In this document: one piece after another, positions 1 to 6,830 of the stretch
How the letters are laid out: every line of letters begins with the position of its first letter
Numbering within the stretch: position 1 is the first letter of the stretch
Source: Sandaracinaceae bacterium
Lineage (GTDB): Bacteria > Myxococcota_A > Polyangia > Polyangiales > Sandaracinaceae
Assembly: GCA_025056955.1 (NCBI GenBank)
Contig: JANWYL010000001.1
Span: forward strand, 1-15,969
DNA length: 15,969 nt
Direction: 5' to 3'
Program-made: the position numbers and the translations under genes
The notes under the pieces: model-generated
Database searches by the model: none
Seen by the model: only the letters and a program-made list of their open reading frames with translations
What the model was told of the DNA's origin: nothing

Positions 1-92
1 CCCTGACCCTGCGCTTCAACGCGGCCTCGAGGAGAACCCAAAACAAACCAACAAACGCCTGCACCAAATAACCAAGCACTGGCCTTATTCAT
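1..92 (-). CDS. Start of an exported protein, cut by the left edge
   Basis: Read on the minus strand, an ATG at 92-90 opens a frame that stays open to the edge (about 30 codons). The first residues read MNKASAWLFGAGVCWFVLGS, followed by a short basic stretch and VEAQGQG. This has the shape of a Sec signal peptide: a lysine near the start, a hydrophobic core, and an A-x-A-like site (VEA before QG). A purine-rich AAGAGG lies 9-10 bases upstream of the ATG, a good ribosome binding site. Only the leader is visible, so the mature protein and its function are unknown. It is transcribed away from the rest of the window. The signal-peptide shape plus the binding site argue for a real gene, but 30 codons is little evidence. 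Confidence 0.55.
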   Translation of the reverse strand, partial: MNKASAWLFGAGVCWFVLGSPRGRVEAQGQ

Positions 93-142
93 ATCTTTTT
101 TCCTCTTATACAGCAACGTCGCGAACCTTACGACAAAATTAA

Positions 143-157
143 CAAGCAAGCAAGCAA
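143..157. repeat. Short CAAG tandem repeat
   Basis: The tetranucleotide CAAG is repeated about 3.75 times in a row, about 50 bases upstream of the minus-strand start at 92. It lies in the presumed promoter/leader region of that gene. It may be chance; copy-number change could alter promoter or leader spacing. Confidence 0.4.
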
Positions 158-166
158 AAAAGAGCG

Positions 167-193
167 GTCTTATCATTTTCAGCCTTAAGTCAA
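167..193 (-). promoter_or_regulatory. Weak sigma70-like promoter candidate for the leftmost gene
   Basis: On the minus strand, TTGACT (193-188) is followed after 15 bases by TAAGAC (172-167). The -35 match is good, but the spacing is short and the -10 is poor. It lies about 75 bases upstream of the minus-strand start at 92. Confidence 0.2.
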
Positions 194-593
194 CTCAGAA
201 CCAAATCTTCCCAATTCGATGTGCTTGCATCAACCTTCACTCACCGAGCTCTACACCCACTGCCCAATCACACCAGAAACCACCTTTCACCCAAGCATGT
301 TCGACAAGCACCCATTCCTGCTTACAGCATCAACCAATGCTCCTTCACATGGATCTTGAAACGATGCCCATCCTTCTCATGCCTATGGCACTCCGCATAT
401 TCCAGTTTTTATTGTTGTTGTTGCAACCTACACCCCAACTCAACACAGCGATGCAACGTGCCACACCCACCTTCAAAAGCAAAACACCTCATCGGCACAT
501 GACTTGGTGCGCTTCAAGCACTTTTGGCCAAAACTTCGACTGTCCATTCACCGATCCAACACCCCCCCAAAAGCGCCTTCCCCGATACCACCC

Positions 594-1094
594 ATGCAAA
601 GCAGGTTGAAATTGCAGCAGCAAGCACCCATCGCCTGCCTGTGTCTCGCGCTTGTCCAAAAGGGATGCCATTTTACACCTGTCGACGCCAAAGCAACAAC
701 GACGGTACGGGCCTTCATCCAAGCGATCGAGAGAAGCACCGATCCGAAGCAAAGGGAAAAGGCCTACCGCTTGCTTTGCCATGAGGCCCAGCTCGTGCTT
801 GCAGAAAGGGCATATCACGCAGGGGGATTGGGAGCGCCCAACATGAACCCTTGGGACATGATTGTCGAAGGCCAGGCCTACCTTCTTGAGCCCCTTGGAC
901 GCAGGTGGCAAGTGCGGGAAGCCCAAGGCACTTCCTCGAGCAATTCGCAAACAAAGCTGGTCGAAGTCGTGACAGAAAAGGGACGCGTCCACCAAGTCCA
1001 GGTGCGTTGGGAAAAAGAGGGGTACTGCATCGTGCTTGACCTTCAATCTTTGGGAAAAAGCGAAGAAAACCAGGCAGGTTCGCCCTCTGACTAG
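594..1094 (+). CDS. Small exported protein, possible lipoprotein, unknown function
   Basis: The frame encodes 166 residues from the ATG at 594. A TTG at 504 would add 30 residues of low-complexity sequence, so the ATG is preferred, although neither has a clear ribosome binding site. The N-terminus has basic residues (R4, K6), a short hydrophobic stretch (about 11-21) and LVQKGC. Cys25 could be a lipidated cysteine, but lysine at -2 and glutamine at -3 make it a poor lipobox. The body (about 35-150) has a helical start with Arg/Glu pairs, then a strand-rich end (KLVEVVTEKGRVHQVQVRW), resembling the NTF2-like/DUF4878 type of small secreted protein. That resemblance is an impression only. The gene ends 76 bases before the thiolase start, on the same strand. 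The function is unknown. Confidence 0.6.
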   Translation: MQSRLKLQQQAPIACLCLALVQKGCHFTPVDAKATTTVRAFIQAIERSTDPKQREKAYRLLCHEAQLVLAERAYHAGGLGAPNMNPWDMIVEGQAYLLEPLGRRWQVREAQGTSSSNSQTKLVEVVTEKGRVHQVQVRWEKEGYCIVLDLQSLGKSEENQAGSPSD

Positions 1095-1109
1095 GCCTTG
1101 CGGCTTTTT
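1093..1109 (+). terminator. Weak possible terminator after the small exported protein
   Basis: AGGCC and GGCTT (one G-U pair) flank a TTGC loop directly at the stop codon and run into T residues (1105-1109). The stem is short and the T-run is partly used in pairing, so this is a marginal candidate. Confidence 0.2.
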
Positions 1110-1170
1110 CTGAACCCTTGCCAGCGGAATTCATCGTGCCAGTGTGCTACGCCTTGGCATCGAGGTGCAT

Positions 1171-2340
1171 ATGACGGAAGTTGTGATTGCAGAAGCCGTG
1201 CGTTCCGCTGTTGGAAGGGCCCACAAGGGTGCCATCGCCACACGCCGCCCTGATGAGCTTGCGGCTGAAGTGATCCGCAGGCTTCTCGAGCGGGTGCCAC
1301 AACTCAAGCCGAGCGACATCGAAGACGTGATCCTGGGCTGTGCCATGCCCGAAGGAGAGCAAGGCCTCAATGTGGCTCGAATTGCGACCCTTCTTGCAGG
1401 ACTGCCTGAAAGCACGAGCGCCATGACCATCAACCGTTTCTGCTCAAGTGGTTTGCAGGCAATCGCAATTGCTGCAGGAACAATCCTCACCGGGGGAGCG
1501 GATGTTTTGATCGCAGGGGGGGTTGAATCGATGAGCATGGTTCCGATGACGGGCAATAAACTCTCCGCCTCCCCCGAGGCGATGGAGCAGATTCCATCGG
1601 TGTATACGCCCATGGGGATCACGGCTGAAAATGTGGCCAAGCGTTTTGGCATTTCGAGAGAGGAGCAGGATGAATTTGCACTCAAGTCTCAGCAAAAAGC
1701 CAAGGCCGCAATCGAAGCAGGCCGTTTTCGAGACGAAATCGTCAAAGTGCACGGAGTGCATTACGAAAACCGAAAGCGCGTGCTTTTTGAATTTGAAAAA
1801 GACGAGTGCCCACGCCCAGAAACCACAAGGGAAGGCTTGGCAGGGCTTAAACCCGCTTTCATCAAAGACGGCACAGTCACTGCTGGCAATAGCTCCCCCC
1901 TCTCAGATGGCGCTGCAGCAGCAATTGTGATGAGCAAAAAGCGAGCGCTTGAACTCGGCATTCGCCCCCTTGCTTACTTTCGTCACTTCGTCACAGTGGG
2001 CGTCGACCCCGAGATCATGGGCATCGGCCCCGTGCCTGCTGTGCGAAAGCTCCTCCAAAAGGCCAATCTCAAAATCGAAGACATCGACCTTTTTGAACTG
2101 AATGAAGCGTTCGCAAGCCAAGCAGTTTACTGCCAAACAGAGTTAGGCATCCCCGACGATCGGCTGAACGTCAACGGCGGTGCCATCGCGCTTGGTCATC
2201 CCCTTGGCTGCACCGGTGCCAAGCTCACCGCAACTGCACTTTACGAGCTCCGCCGCCGAGGAGGCCGTTATGCCGTCGTCACAATGTGCATTGGGGGAGG
2301 CATGGGGGCAGCAGGGCTTTTCGAAAGATTTGAAAATTGA
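1171..2340 (+). CDS. Acetyl-CoA acyltransferase (thiolase)
   Basis: The product is a 389-residue type-II thiolase. It either cleaves 3-ketoacyl-CoA with CoA (fatty-acid beta-oxidation) or condenses two acetyl-CoA in the reverse direction. The catalytic residues are present: nucleophile Cys91 in NRFCSSG, Asn311 in NEAF, His343 in GHPLGCTGAK, and proton-relay Cys373 in CIGGGMGAA. The length matches FadA/FadI-type enzymes. A GTG at 1144 would add nine residues. The ATG at 1171 is preferred because GAGG lies five bases before it and MTEVVIAEAVRS is the usual thiolase start. No hydroxyacyl-CoA dehydrogenase (FadB/FadJ) partner lies beside it, so beta-oxidation and acetoacetyl-CoA roles cannot be separated. 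The enzyme should be cytoplasmic. It is followed by a 350-base spacer and then a thioesterase, also an acyl-CoA enzyme. Confidence 0.93.
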   Translation: MTEVVIAEAVRSAVGRAHKGAIATRRPDELAAEVIRRLLERVPQLKPSDIEDVILGCAMPEGEQGLNVARIATLLAGLPESTSAMTINRFCSSGLQAIAIAAGTILTGGADVLIAGGVESMSMVPMTGNKLSASPEAMEQIPSVYTPMGITAENVAKRFGISREEQDEFALKSQQKAKAAIEAGRFRDEIVKVHGVHYENRKRVLFEFEKDECPRPETTREGLAGLKPAFIKDGTVTAGNSSPLSDGAAAAIVMSKKRALELGIRPLAYFRHFVTVGVDPEIMGIGPVPAVRKLLQKANLKIEDIDLFELNEAFASQAVYCQTELGIPDDRLNVNGGAIALGHPLGCTGAKLTATALYELRRRGGRYAVVTMCIGGGMGAAGLFERFEN

Positions 2341-2470
2341 GCCAAAAGCCGCCAAGGATTTTTTGGTTTTCTCTTCATCCTTGCCTTAAGGCTAAGCTTC
2401 ACACAGGTGCCCGTGGCCAAGCCAAAAAGAAAGCTTTACAAGGAGCAAAAGCCATGGGCTTCCCCCTAAG

Positions 2471-2490
2471 GTGAGCGAGAACAAGCTCAC
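2471..2490. repeat. Inverted repeat GTGAGC/GCTCAC
   Basis: A perfect 6-bp stem with an 8-base loop, the first of at least three hairpins in this spacer. Confidence 0.45.
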
Positions 2491-2540
2491 AAGGCGCTGG
2501 AAGTCGCGCGGGGAACGTGGGGGGAGGAGCAAGCGCTTGC

Positions 2541-2566
2541 AAGCCCAAGCTGCATGTGCTTGGCTT
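2541..2566. repeat. Hairpin with CCAAGC/GCTTGG core
   Basis: CCAAGC (2545-2550) pairs perfectly with GCTTGG (2558-2563) around a 7-base loop. Three more outer pairs form if C2544 is bulged. Confidence 0.5.
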
Positions 2567-2577
2567 TGGCGTGCATG

Positions 2578-2609
2578 CCAAGCATGGGCCAAGGCCCAAT
2601 GGAGCTTGG
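2578..2609. repeat. Two-tier hairpin with CCAAGC/GCTTGG outer stem
   Basis: The outer stem CCAAGC (2578-2583) with GCTTGG (2604-2609) encloses an inner GGGC/GCCC stem (2586-2589, 2594-2597) with a CAAG loop. The outer stem repeats the core of the preceding hairpin, which suggests duplication or a shared recognised shape. Confidence 0.5.
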
Positions 2610-2692
2610 GCGCAAATCCAAAGCCAAAAGCGCAGAGCTGCTCAAGGGCCTAGGCGTTTGGTGGTGAGTTGCCGAGCGCAGTGAGGAAGGGC

Positions 2693-3160
2693 ATGGGCAT
2701 TTCAGGAGCAGGTGCAAAAGCAAGCCCGCAAGGAAATTCAATCGATGTGAGCGCCGAACGTCCCACCGAAGCCCGTTTGATCGAAATGGTATTCCCAGAA
2801 CAGACCAACCACTATGGCACCCTTTTCGGCGGGCAAGCGCTGGCCCTTATGGACAAAGCCGCTTTCATTGCTGCCTCCCGCTACGCCCGCCGCACTGTTG
2901 TGACCGCCTCAAGCGAGCGGGTTGACTTTCACGTTCCCATACGCCAAGGCCAACTCGTCGAACTCATTGCTCGGGTGGTCGGCACCGGTCGCACTTCAAT
3001 GCAGGTTGAGGTTGAGCTTTACGCTGAAGATCTTCTAAGCGGCGATCGCAAGCTCGCCACCAAGGGGCGCTTTGTGCTTGTGGCCTTGGATGCCCATGGA
3101 AGCCCAACCCCTGTTCCACCCCTCTCAAATTGCAGCCTTCCACCAAAAGAAGGCCAATAA
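2693..3160 (+). CDS. Acyl-CoA thioesterase, hotdog fold (YciA/BACH-like)
   Basis: The product is a 155-residue single hotdog domain that hydrolyses acyl-CoA to free acid and CoA. The family signature is clear: a TNHYGTLFGG segment (about 38-47) followed by the helix QALALMDKAAFIAASR. The conserved Asp54 is the residue used as general base in this family, and a long strand region follows (67-132). A TTG at 2669 would add eight residues. The ATG at 2693 is chosen because GAGG (2683-2686) sits six bases before it. The last 20 residues are a Pro/Ser-rich tail outside the fold. The stop lies 17 bases before the metE start, so the two genes are probably co-transcribed. The partner metabolism is not obvious, and chain-length preference cannot be read from the sequence. 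Confidence 0.88.
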   Translation: MGISGAGAKASPQGNSIDVSAERPTEARLIEMVFPEQTNHYGTLFGGQALALMDKAAFIAASRYARRTVVTASSERVDFHVPIRQGQLVELIARVVGTGRTSMQVEVELYAEDLLSGDRKLATKGRFVLVALDAHGSPTPVPPLSNCSLPPKEGQ

Positions 3161-3177
3161 CAACGAAAGGAATCCCC

Positions 3178-5481
3178 ATGACCACGAAAACCCTCTGTCT
3201 TGGCTTTCCCCGAATCGGTCTCGATCGCGAACTCAAGCGGGCGCTTGAGGGCCATTGGTCAGGCGCCATCTCAAAAGAAGAGCTCCTTGGAAGGGCTTCT
3301 GCCCTCCGAAAGCGCCATTGGCAGCTCATGCGTTCGAAGGGCATCGACTCCATCCCCTCAAACGATGCCTCGCTCTACGATCACGTCCTTGACACGGCTG
3401 TTCTCGTCGGGGCTGTTCCAGAGCGGTACCTCGTCCTGAGCGATCCTGTCGAACGCTACTTTGCCATGGCACGTGGCTGCCAAGATCCTTCTCGCCAAAT
3501 CGATCTTCCAGCTCTCGAGCTGACCAAGTGGTTCGACACCAACTACCACTACATTGTCCCAGAGCTTGAGCCCCCCTTTGCCTTTTCCCTTGATCCATCA
3601 AAGCCCCTTGAGGAAATCCAAGAAGCCCGTTCGATAGGCATTGAAACCCGGCCGGTTTTCATCGGCCCGATTTCCTTCCTTTTGCTTTCAAAGCTTGGCC
3701 CCAAAGCGGCTCCTGGGATGCGCACCCTCGATGCCCTTCCGAACTTGCTTCCTGTTTATGAAGCGCTCTTTGAAAAAATGGCCCAAGCAGGCGTCGAGTG
3801 GATACAACTGGACGAGCCTTTCCTTGTCACCGATCTTGACCCTGAAAAACGCGAGGCATATGCCAAGGCCTTCGCCCGCCTTAGCGCCTTGAGCCCACGC
3901 CCAAAGGTGCTGCTTGCCACATACTTTGGGCCCCTCGAGGACAACCTCGAGTTGGCCCTGGGTTCAGGCTTTGAGGCGCTCCATCTGGACCTCCTTCGAG
4001 GCCGAAGCGACTTTGAAAAAGCCATTGAACTGGCCCCGCCAAATCTCTCCCTCTCCCTTGGCCTTATCGACGGGCGCAATGTGTGGAGAAGCGACCTCGA
4101 CAAGGCACACGAGCTACTGAGAAAAGCCGCATTGCGCCTCGGAGAGGAACGTGTGTGGGTCGGGAGCTCTTGCTCGCTCCTCCATGTGCCGGTGGACCTT
4201 GAAGCCGAAAAGAAGCTTGATCCCGAGCTTCGGAGCTGGCTTGCCTTCGCCCTTCAAAAGCTTGAAGAAATCCGGGCCTTGGCCGATGCCGCTTCAAGCG
4301 ATCGGCCTGATTCCCCTCCTTTTCAGGCATCCCGTGCAGCAAGTGCAAGCCGCAAGACCTCTCCACGCACCCACAACCCCGAAGTGCGCAAGCGGCTTGC
4401 CTCGGTGGATGAATCGATGTTTCAAAGAAAAGCTCCCTTCAAAGAGCGCATCCAACTCCAAAAAGCAGCCCTTGGGCTACCTCTTTTCCCAACAACCACG
4501 ATTGGCTCTTTTCCTCAGGATGCTTCGGTTCGAAAAGCCCGTGCCGCATGGAAGTCTGGTCAAATGAGCACAGCCGAGTACGAAGCATTCTTGCGCAATT
4601 CCATCTCCGAGTGCATCGCCACCCAAGAAGTGATCGGGCTCGATGTCCTCGTGCATGGAGAATTCGAGCGCACCGATATGGTTGAATTTTTTGGCGAGCT
4701 CCTCGAAGGCTTTGCGATCACCGAAAACGGATGGGTGCAAAGCTACGGTTCGCGCTGCGTAAAGCCCCCAATCCTTTACGGCGACGTGCGTCGACCAAAG
4801 CCCATGACAGTCGATTGGGCCATTTTTGCGCAAAGCCGAAGCCAACGTCCCGTCAAGGGCATGCTCACTGGCCCCCTTACCATGCTTCAGTGGTCCTTTG
4901 TGAGGGATGATCAGCCCCGAAGCGAAACCTGCATGCAAATCGCACTGGCCCTAAGGGATGAAGTGCTTGATCTCGAAAAAGCGGGAATTCGGATCATTCA
5001 GGTCGATGAGCCTGCTCTCCGAGAGGGCCTCCCCCTCAGGCGCAAGGAGTGGGAGGAATACCTGCGCTGGGCTGTAAACGCTTTCCGCCTCACCACAAGT
5101 GGGGTGCGCAATGACACCCAAATTCACACCCACATGTGTTACTCAGAGTTTAAGGATATTCTTCCTGCAATTGTGCACATGGATGCAGATGTGATTTCAA
5201 TTGAAAGCTCCCGCTCAAGGATGGAGCTCCTCAATGAATTCCGCACCCACGCTTACCCCAACGAGATTGGACCAGGAGTGTATGACGTCCACTCGCCTCG
5301 TGTGCCATCTGTCGAAGAATTCACCCAGTTGATCGAAAGAGCAGCCAAGGTGATACCTCCTGAGAAAATCTGGGTGAACCCTGACTGCGGCCTCAAAACG
5401 AGAGGGTGGAAAGAAGTAAAAGCATCGCTCTCGAACATGGTTGAAGCAGCAAGGCGCATGCGAGCCACCTATGGTGGTTGA
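3178..5481 (+). CDS. metE: Cobalamin-independent methionine synthase
   Basis: MetE transfers a methyl group from 5-methyltetrahydropteroyl-tri-L-glutamate to homocysteine, making methionine in the cytoplasm without B12. The 767-residue length fits the family (about 755-765). The N-terminal barrel opens with GFPRIGLDRELKRALEGHW. A Ser/Ala-rich linker (about 375-405) leads to the catalytic barrel, which begins near TTTIGSFPQ and carries HGEFERTDMVEFFGE. The zinc ligands align at exactly the spacing of the E. coli enzyme: His652, Cys654, Glu676 and Cys737 (E. coli 641, 643, 665, 726). The catalytic His705 corresponds to His694. The start at 3178 is preferred over an earlier frame start at 3130 because GAAAGG lies seven bases before it and the conserved sequence begins there. 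With 17 bases to the upstream gene there is no room for its own leader riboswitch. Confidence 0.98.
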   Translation: MTTKTLCLGFPRIGLDRELKRALEGHWSGAISKEELLGRASALRKRHWQLMRSKGIDSIPSNDASLYDHVLDTAVLVGAVPERYLVLSDPVERYFAMARGCQDPSRQIDLPALELTKWFDTNYHYIVPELEPPFAFSLDPSKPLEEIQEARSIGIETRPVFIGPISFLLLSKLGPKAAPGMRTLDALPNLLPVYEALFEKMAQAGVEWIQLDEPFLVTDLDPEKREAYAKAFARLSALSPRPKVLLATYFGPLEDNLELALGSGFEALHLDLLRGRSDFEKAIELAPPNLSLSLGLIDGRNVWRSDLDKAHELLRKAALRLGEERVWVGSSCSLLHVPVDLEAEKKLDPELRSWLAFALQKLEEIRALADAASSDRPDSPPFQASRAASASRKTSPRTHNPEVRKRLASVDESMFQRKAPFKERIQLQKAALGLPLFPTTTIGSFPQDASVRKARAAWKSGQMSTAEYEAFLRNSISECIATQEVIGLDVLVHGEFERTDMVEFFGELLEGFAITENGWVQSYGSRCVKPPILYGDVRRPKPMTVDWAIFAQSRSQRPVKGMLTGPLTMLQWSFVRDDQPRSETCMQIALALRDEVLDLEKAGIRIIQVDEPALREGLPLRRKEWEEYLRWAVNAFRLTTSGVRNDTQIHTHMCYSEFKDILPAIVHMDADVISIESSRSRMELLNEFRTHAYPNEIGPGVYDVHSPRVPSVEEFTQLIERAAKVIPPEKIWVNPDCGLKTRGWKEVKASLSNMVEAARRMRATYGG

Positions 5482-5687
5482 TGCTTGCACCCACTGTACC
5501 CATCCGCTTCCTTCGCGATGAATTGAGCTTCTTGAGCGACCGCAAAAAGCAGGGTTGCGGGCGCATGTAACTCCCACAAAATAGCTCCTTATCTTAAAGA
5601 AAAGGTGCGGTTGAGTGAGGTGGTTACGTGCTTTATTGGGCCGATCGCTTTCTTTGATTTGCCCTTGAAGCTGAGTTAGAGCCTTTC
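5482..5687. other. Spacer between metE and the FHA gene
   Basis: No gene is seen. It holds a hairpin CCGCAA/TTGCGG (5540-5545 with 5555-5560, 9-base loop) about 60 bases after the metE stop. No T-run follows, so it is at best a transcript-end stabiliser. A promoter candidate for the next gene is listed separately. Confidence 0.5.
5611..5639 (+). promoter_or_regulatory. Sigma70-like promoter candidate for the FHA gene
   Basis: TTGAGT (5611-5616), an ideal 17-base spacer, then TATTGG (5634-5639), about 50 bases before the ATG at 5688. The hexamers match the consensus only partly. Confidence 0.3.
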
Positions 5688-6830
5688 ATGGGATTTCGCT
5701 TGCTCGTCGAGCGCCCCAGAGCCAAAGAGGGGCGGCCTCCCATCGAGTGGCACTTTGAGCAGCCGCGGGTGCTGATTGGGAGGTCGCTTTCAGCCGACGT
5801 GCTCCTGCCCCATCCAACCGTTTCCCTGCGCCATGCAACGATTGAAGTTGACGGAATACGTTCCTGGATTTGCGATCACAACTCCCTGAACGGCACATGG
5901 GTCAACGGTGAACGGCTGGCCCAAGGCCAACGCAAGGGGTTGAAAGATGGAGACAGGCTGCGGATTGGCTGCTTTGTCTTGCGGTTTCTGGGCGCTGTGC
6001 CCTGTGGCGCATCGGTCTCAGCAGATGAAAGCAAAAGGATGGCCCTTGAGCTTGGGGAGCTGCTCAGTGAAAAGGCGGAAGGAACAACGGTGCTCGTGAT
6101 CGAGGAAGGCCCAGGCAAAGAGCGACGCTTCGCACTCCCCCCCCCTCCGACGAGAATCGTGATTGGGCGCAGCGAACGAGCCGATGTGCTTTTGGATGAT
6201 TGTGAAGCCTCTCGCGAACACGCAGAAGTTTTGGTCTCCCAAAACGCTTTTCTCTTACGCGATCTCCAAAGCAAAAACGGTGTTTTTGTCGGCCGGACGC
6301 GCGTAAGTTCCTATGTGCTCAAGCCCGGTGAATCCTTTCGCATCGGGCGCACACTGCTGCGCTTTGAAACCACAGGTGATTTTCCGGCTCCTCCCGAGCA
6401 AGCCCTCACCCACATCGAATCCCTGGAGGAACAACCACTCCCAACTCCATCACCAGACGAAGGCACTGAAGAACCAGAAGGTGATGAAAAAAAGGAATCC
6501 ATCAGCCTGACTTCTCGCAACTCCTCCCCTCCTTCTCCCCCACATGACACCCATTCAAAACCAAAATCACCCTTTCCAATCGAGTGGGTGATCTTGGGAT
6601 TGGCAGCAGCCCTTGCTGCGCTCAGCCTCCTTGCCTTGGCTTGGCTCTTAAGCAATTCCTCGACCCCCCCGAAGGAGCCATCGAAGAAAGCGCCTCCTCT
6701 CATCAATCCTTTGCTTCTGGCGGTGGATCCTGACTCACTCGCTCAGGCGGATCGAAGCGAATTGGCTCAAGCCGTTCGTAGTAAACTTGAACAGGAGTCC
6801 GCTTTCGCAACTCCTCGGCAAAGCGGTTGA
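5688..6830 (+). CDS. Twin-FHA domain, single-pass membrane protein
   Basis: The 380-residue product carries two forkhead-associated domains, which bind phosphothreonine on partner proteins. FHA1 (about 28-100) has GRS (31-33), S46, R48/H49 and N65/N68-G69. FHA2 (about 157-225) has GRS (160-162), S175-R-E-H178 and S195-K-N197-G. Both therefore keep the phosphopeptide-binding residues. A charged, Pro/Ser/Glu-rich linker (about 235-297) precedes one membrane helix (about 300-322). The domains are probably cytoplasmic, with a short tail (323-380) across the membrane. No kinase or phosphatase lies in the window, so the signalling partner is unknown. The ribosome binding site is weak. The last 42 codons overlap the end of the opposite-strand isomerase gene. 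A run of nine C bases sits between the two FHA domains. Confidence 0.85.
   Translation: MGFRLLVERPRAKEGRPPIEWHFEQPRVLIGRSLSADVLLPHPTVSLRHATIEVDGIRSWICDHNSLNGTWVNGERLAQGQRKGLKDGDRLRIGCFVLRFLGAVPCGASVSADESKRMALELGELLSEKAEGTTVLVIEEGPGKERRFALPPPPTRIVIGRSERADVLLDDCEASREHAEVLVSQNAFLLRDLQSKNGVFVGRTRVSSYVLKPGESFRIGRTLLRFETTGDFPAPPEQALTHIESLEEQPLPTPSPDEGTEEPEGDEKKESISLTSRNSSPPSPPHDTHSKPKSPFPIEWVILGLAAALAALSLLALAWLLSNSSTPPKEPSKKAPPLINPLLLAVDPDSLAQADRSELAQAVRSKLEQESAFATPRQSG
6137..6145. repeat. Nine-base C homopolymer inside the FHA gene
   Basis: A C9 run encodes part of the proline run 151-154 between the two FHA domains. A one-base slip would remove FHA2 and the membrane anchor. The frame is intact here. 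Confidence 0.7.
6703..6830. other. Convergent coding overlap of 128 bases
   Basis: The plus-strand FHA gene ends at TGA 6828-6830. The minus-strand isomerase gene ends at TGA 6705-6703. Each encodes its last 42 residues in this shared stretch. On the isomerase side the segment includes EELRKRTPVQVYYERLEPI, a plausible family end. On the FHA side it is the tail beyond the membrane helix, which looks less constrained. Confidence 0.85.

Larger units (their letters stand above)
93..593. other. Long gene-poor, G-poor spacer between divergent genes
   Basis: No convincing gene lies in these 500 bases. The short plus-strand open frames (around 221-502 and 337-609) have low-complexity composition, no ribosome binding site and no recognisable domain. 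From about 221 to 500 the plus strand is strikingly poor in G and rich in C and A. In 241-300, for example, I count about 26 C and 6 G. A plus-strand transcript here would be C-rich and weakly structured, like a Rho loading region. The spacer should carry the promoters for the minus-strand gene at 1-92 and the plus-strand gene at 594. Confidence 0.6.
2341..2692. other. Hairpin-rich spacer between thiolase and thioesterase genes
   Basis: These 350 bases hold no convincing gene but several inverted repeats, listed separately. The motif CCAAGC and its complement GCTTGG recur at 2545-2550, 2558-2563, 2578-2583 and 2604-2609. A purine run (GGGGGGAGGAGC) lies at about 2519-2530. A 37-codon open frame (2554-2667, ending just before the thioesterase) overlaps the hairpins and lacks a binding site. 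The region could be a leader RNA, an extragenic palindrome cluster or a termination zone. I could not match it to a known riboswitch. Confidence 0.5.

Noticed and set aside
337..609. 90-codon plus-strand frame with a hydrophobic run
   Set aside because: It lies in the C-rich G-poor spacer, has no binding site and overlaps another open frame. Its hydrophobic run comes from a TTG/TTT-rich low-complexity patch.
2554..2667. 37-codon frame just before the thioesterase
   Set aside because: Its start is inside a hairpin loop, there is no binding site at proper distance, and the sequence is explained by the inverted repeats.
2400..2690. Cobalamin, SAM or SAH riboswitch controlling metE
   Set aside because: I looked for the B12 box and core and for SAM and SAH leader consensus strings and did not find them. 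The hairpins do not fit those layouts.
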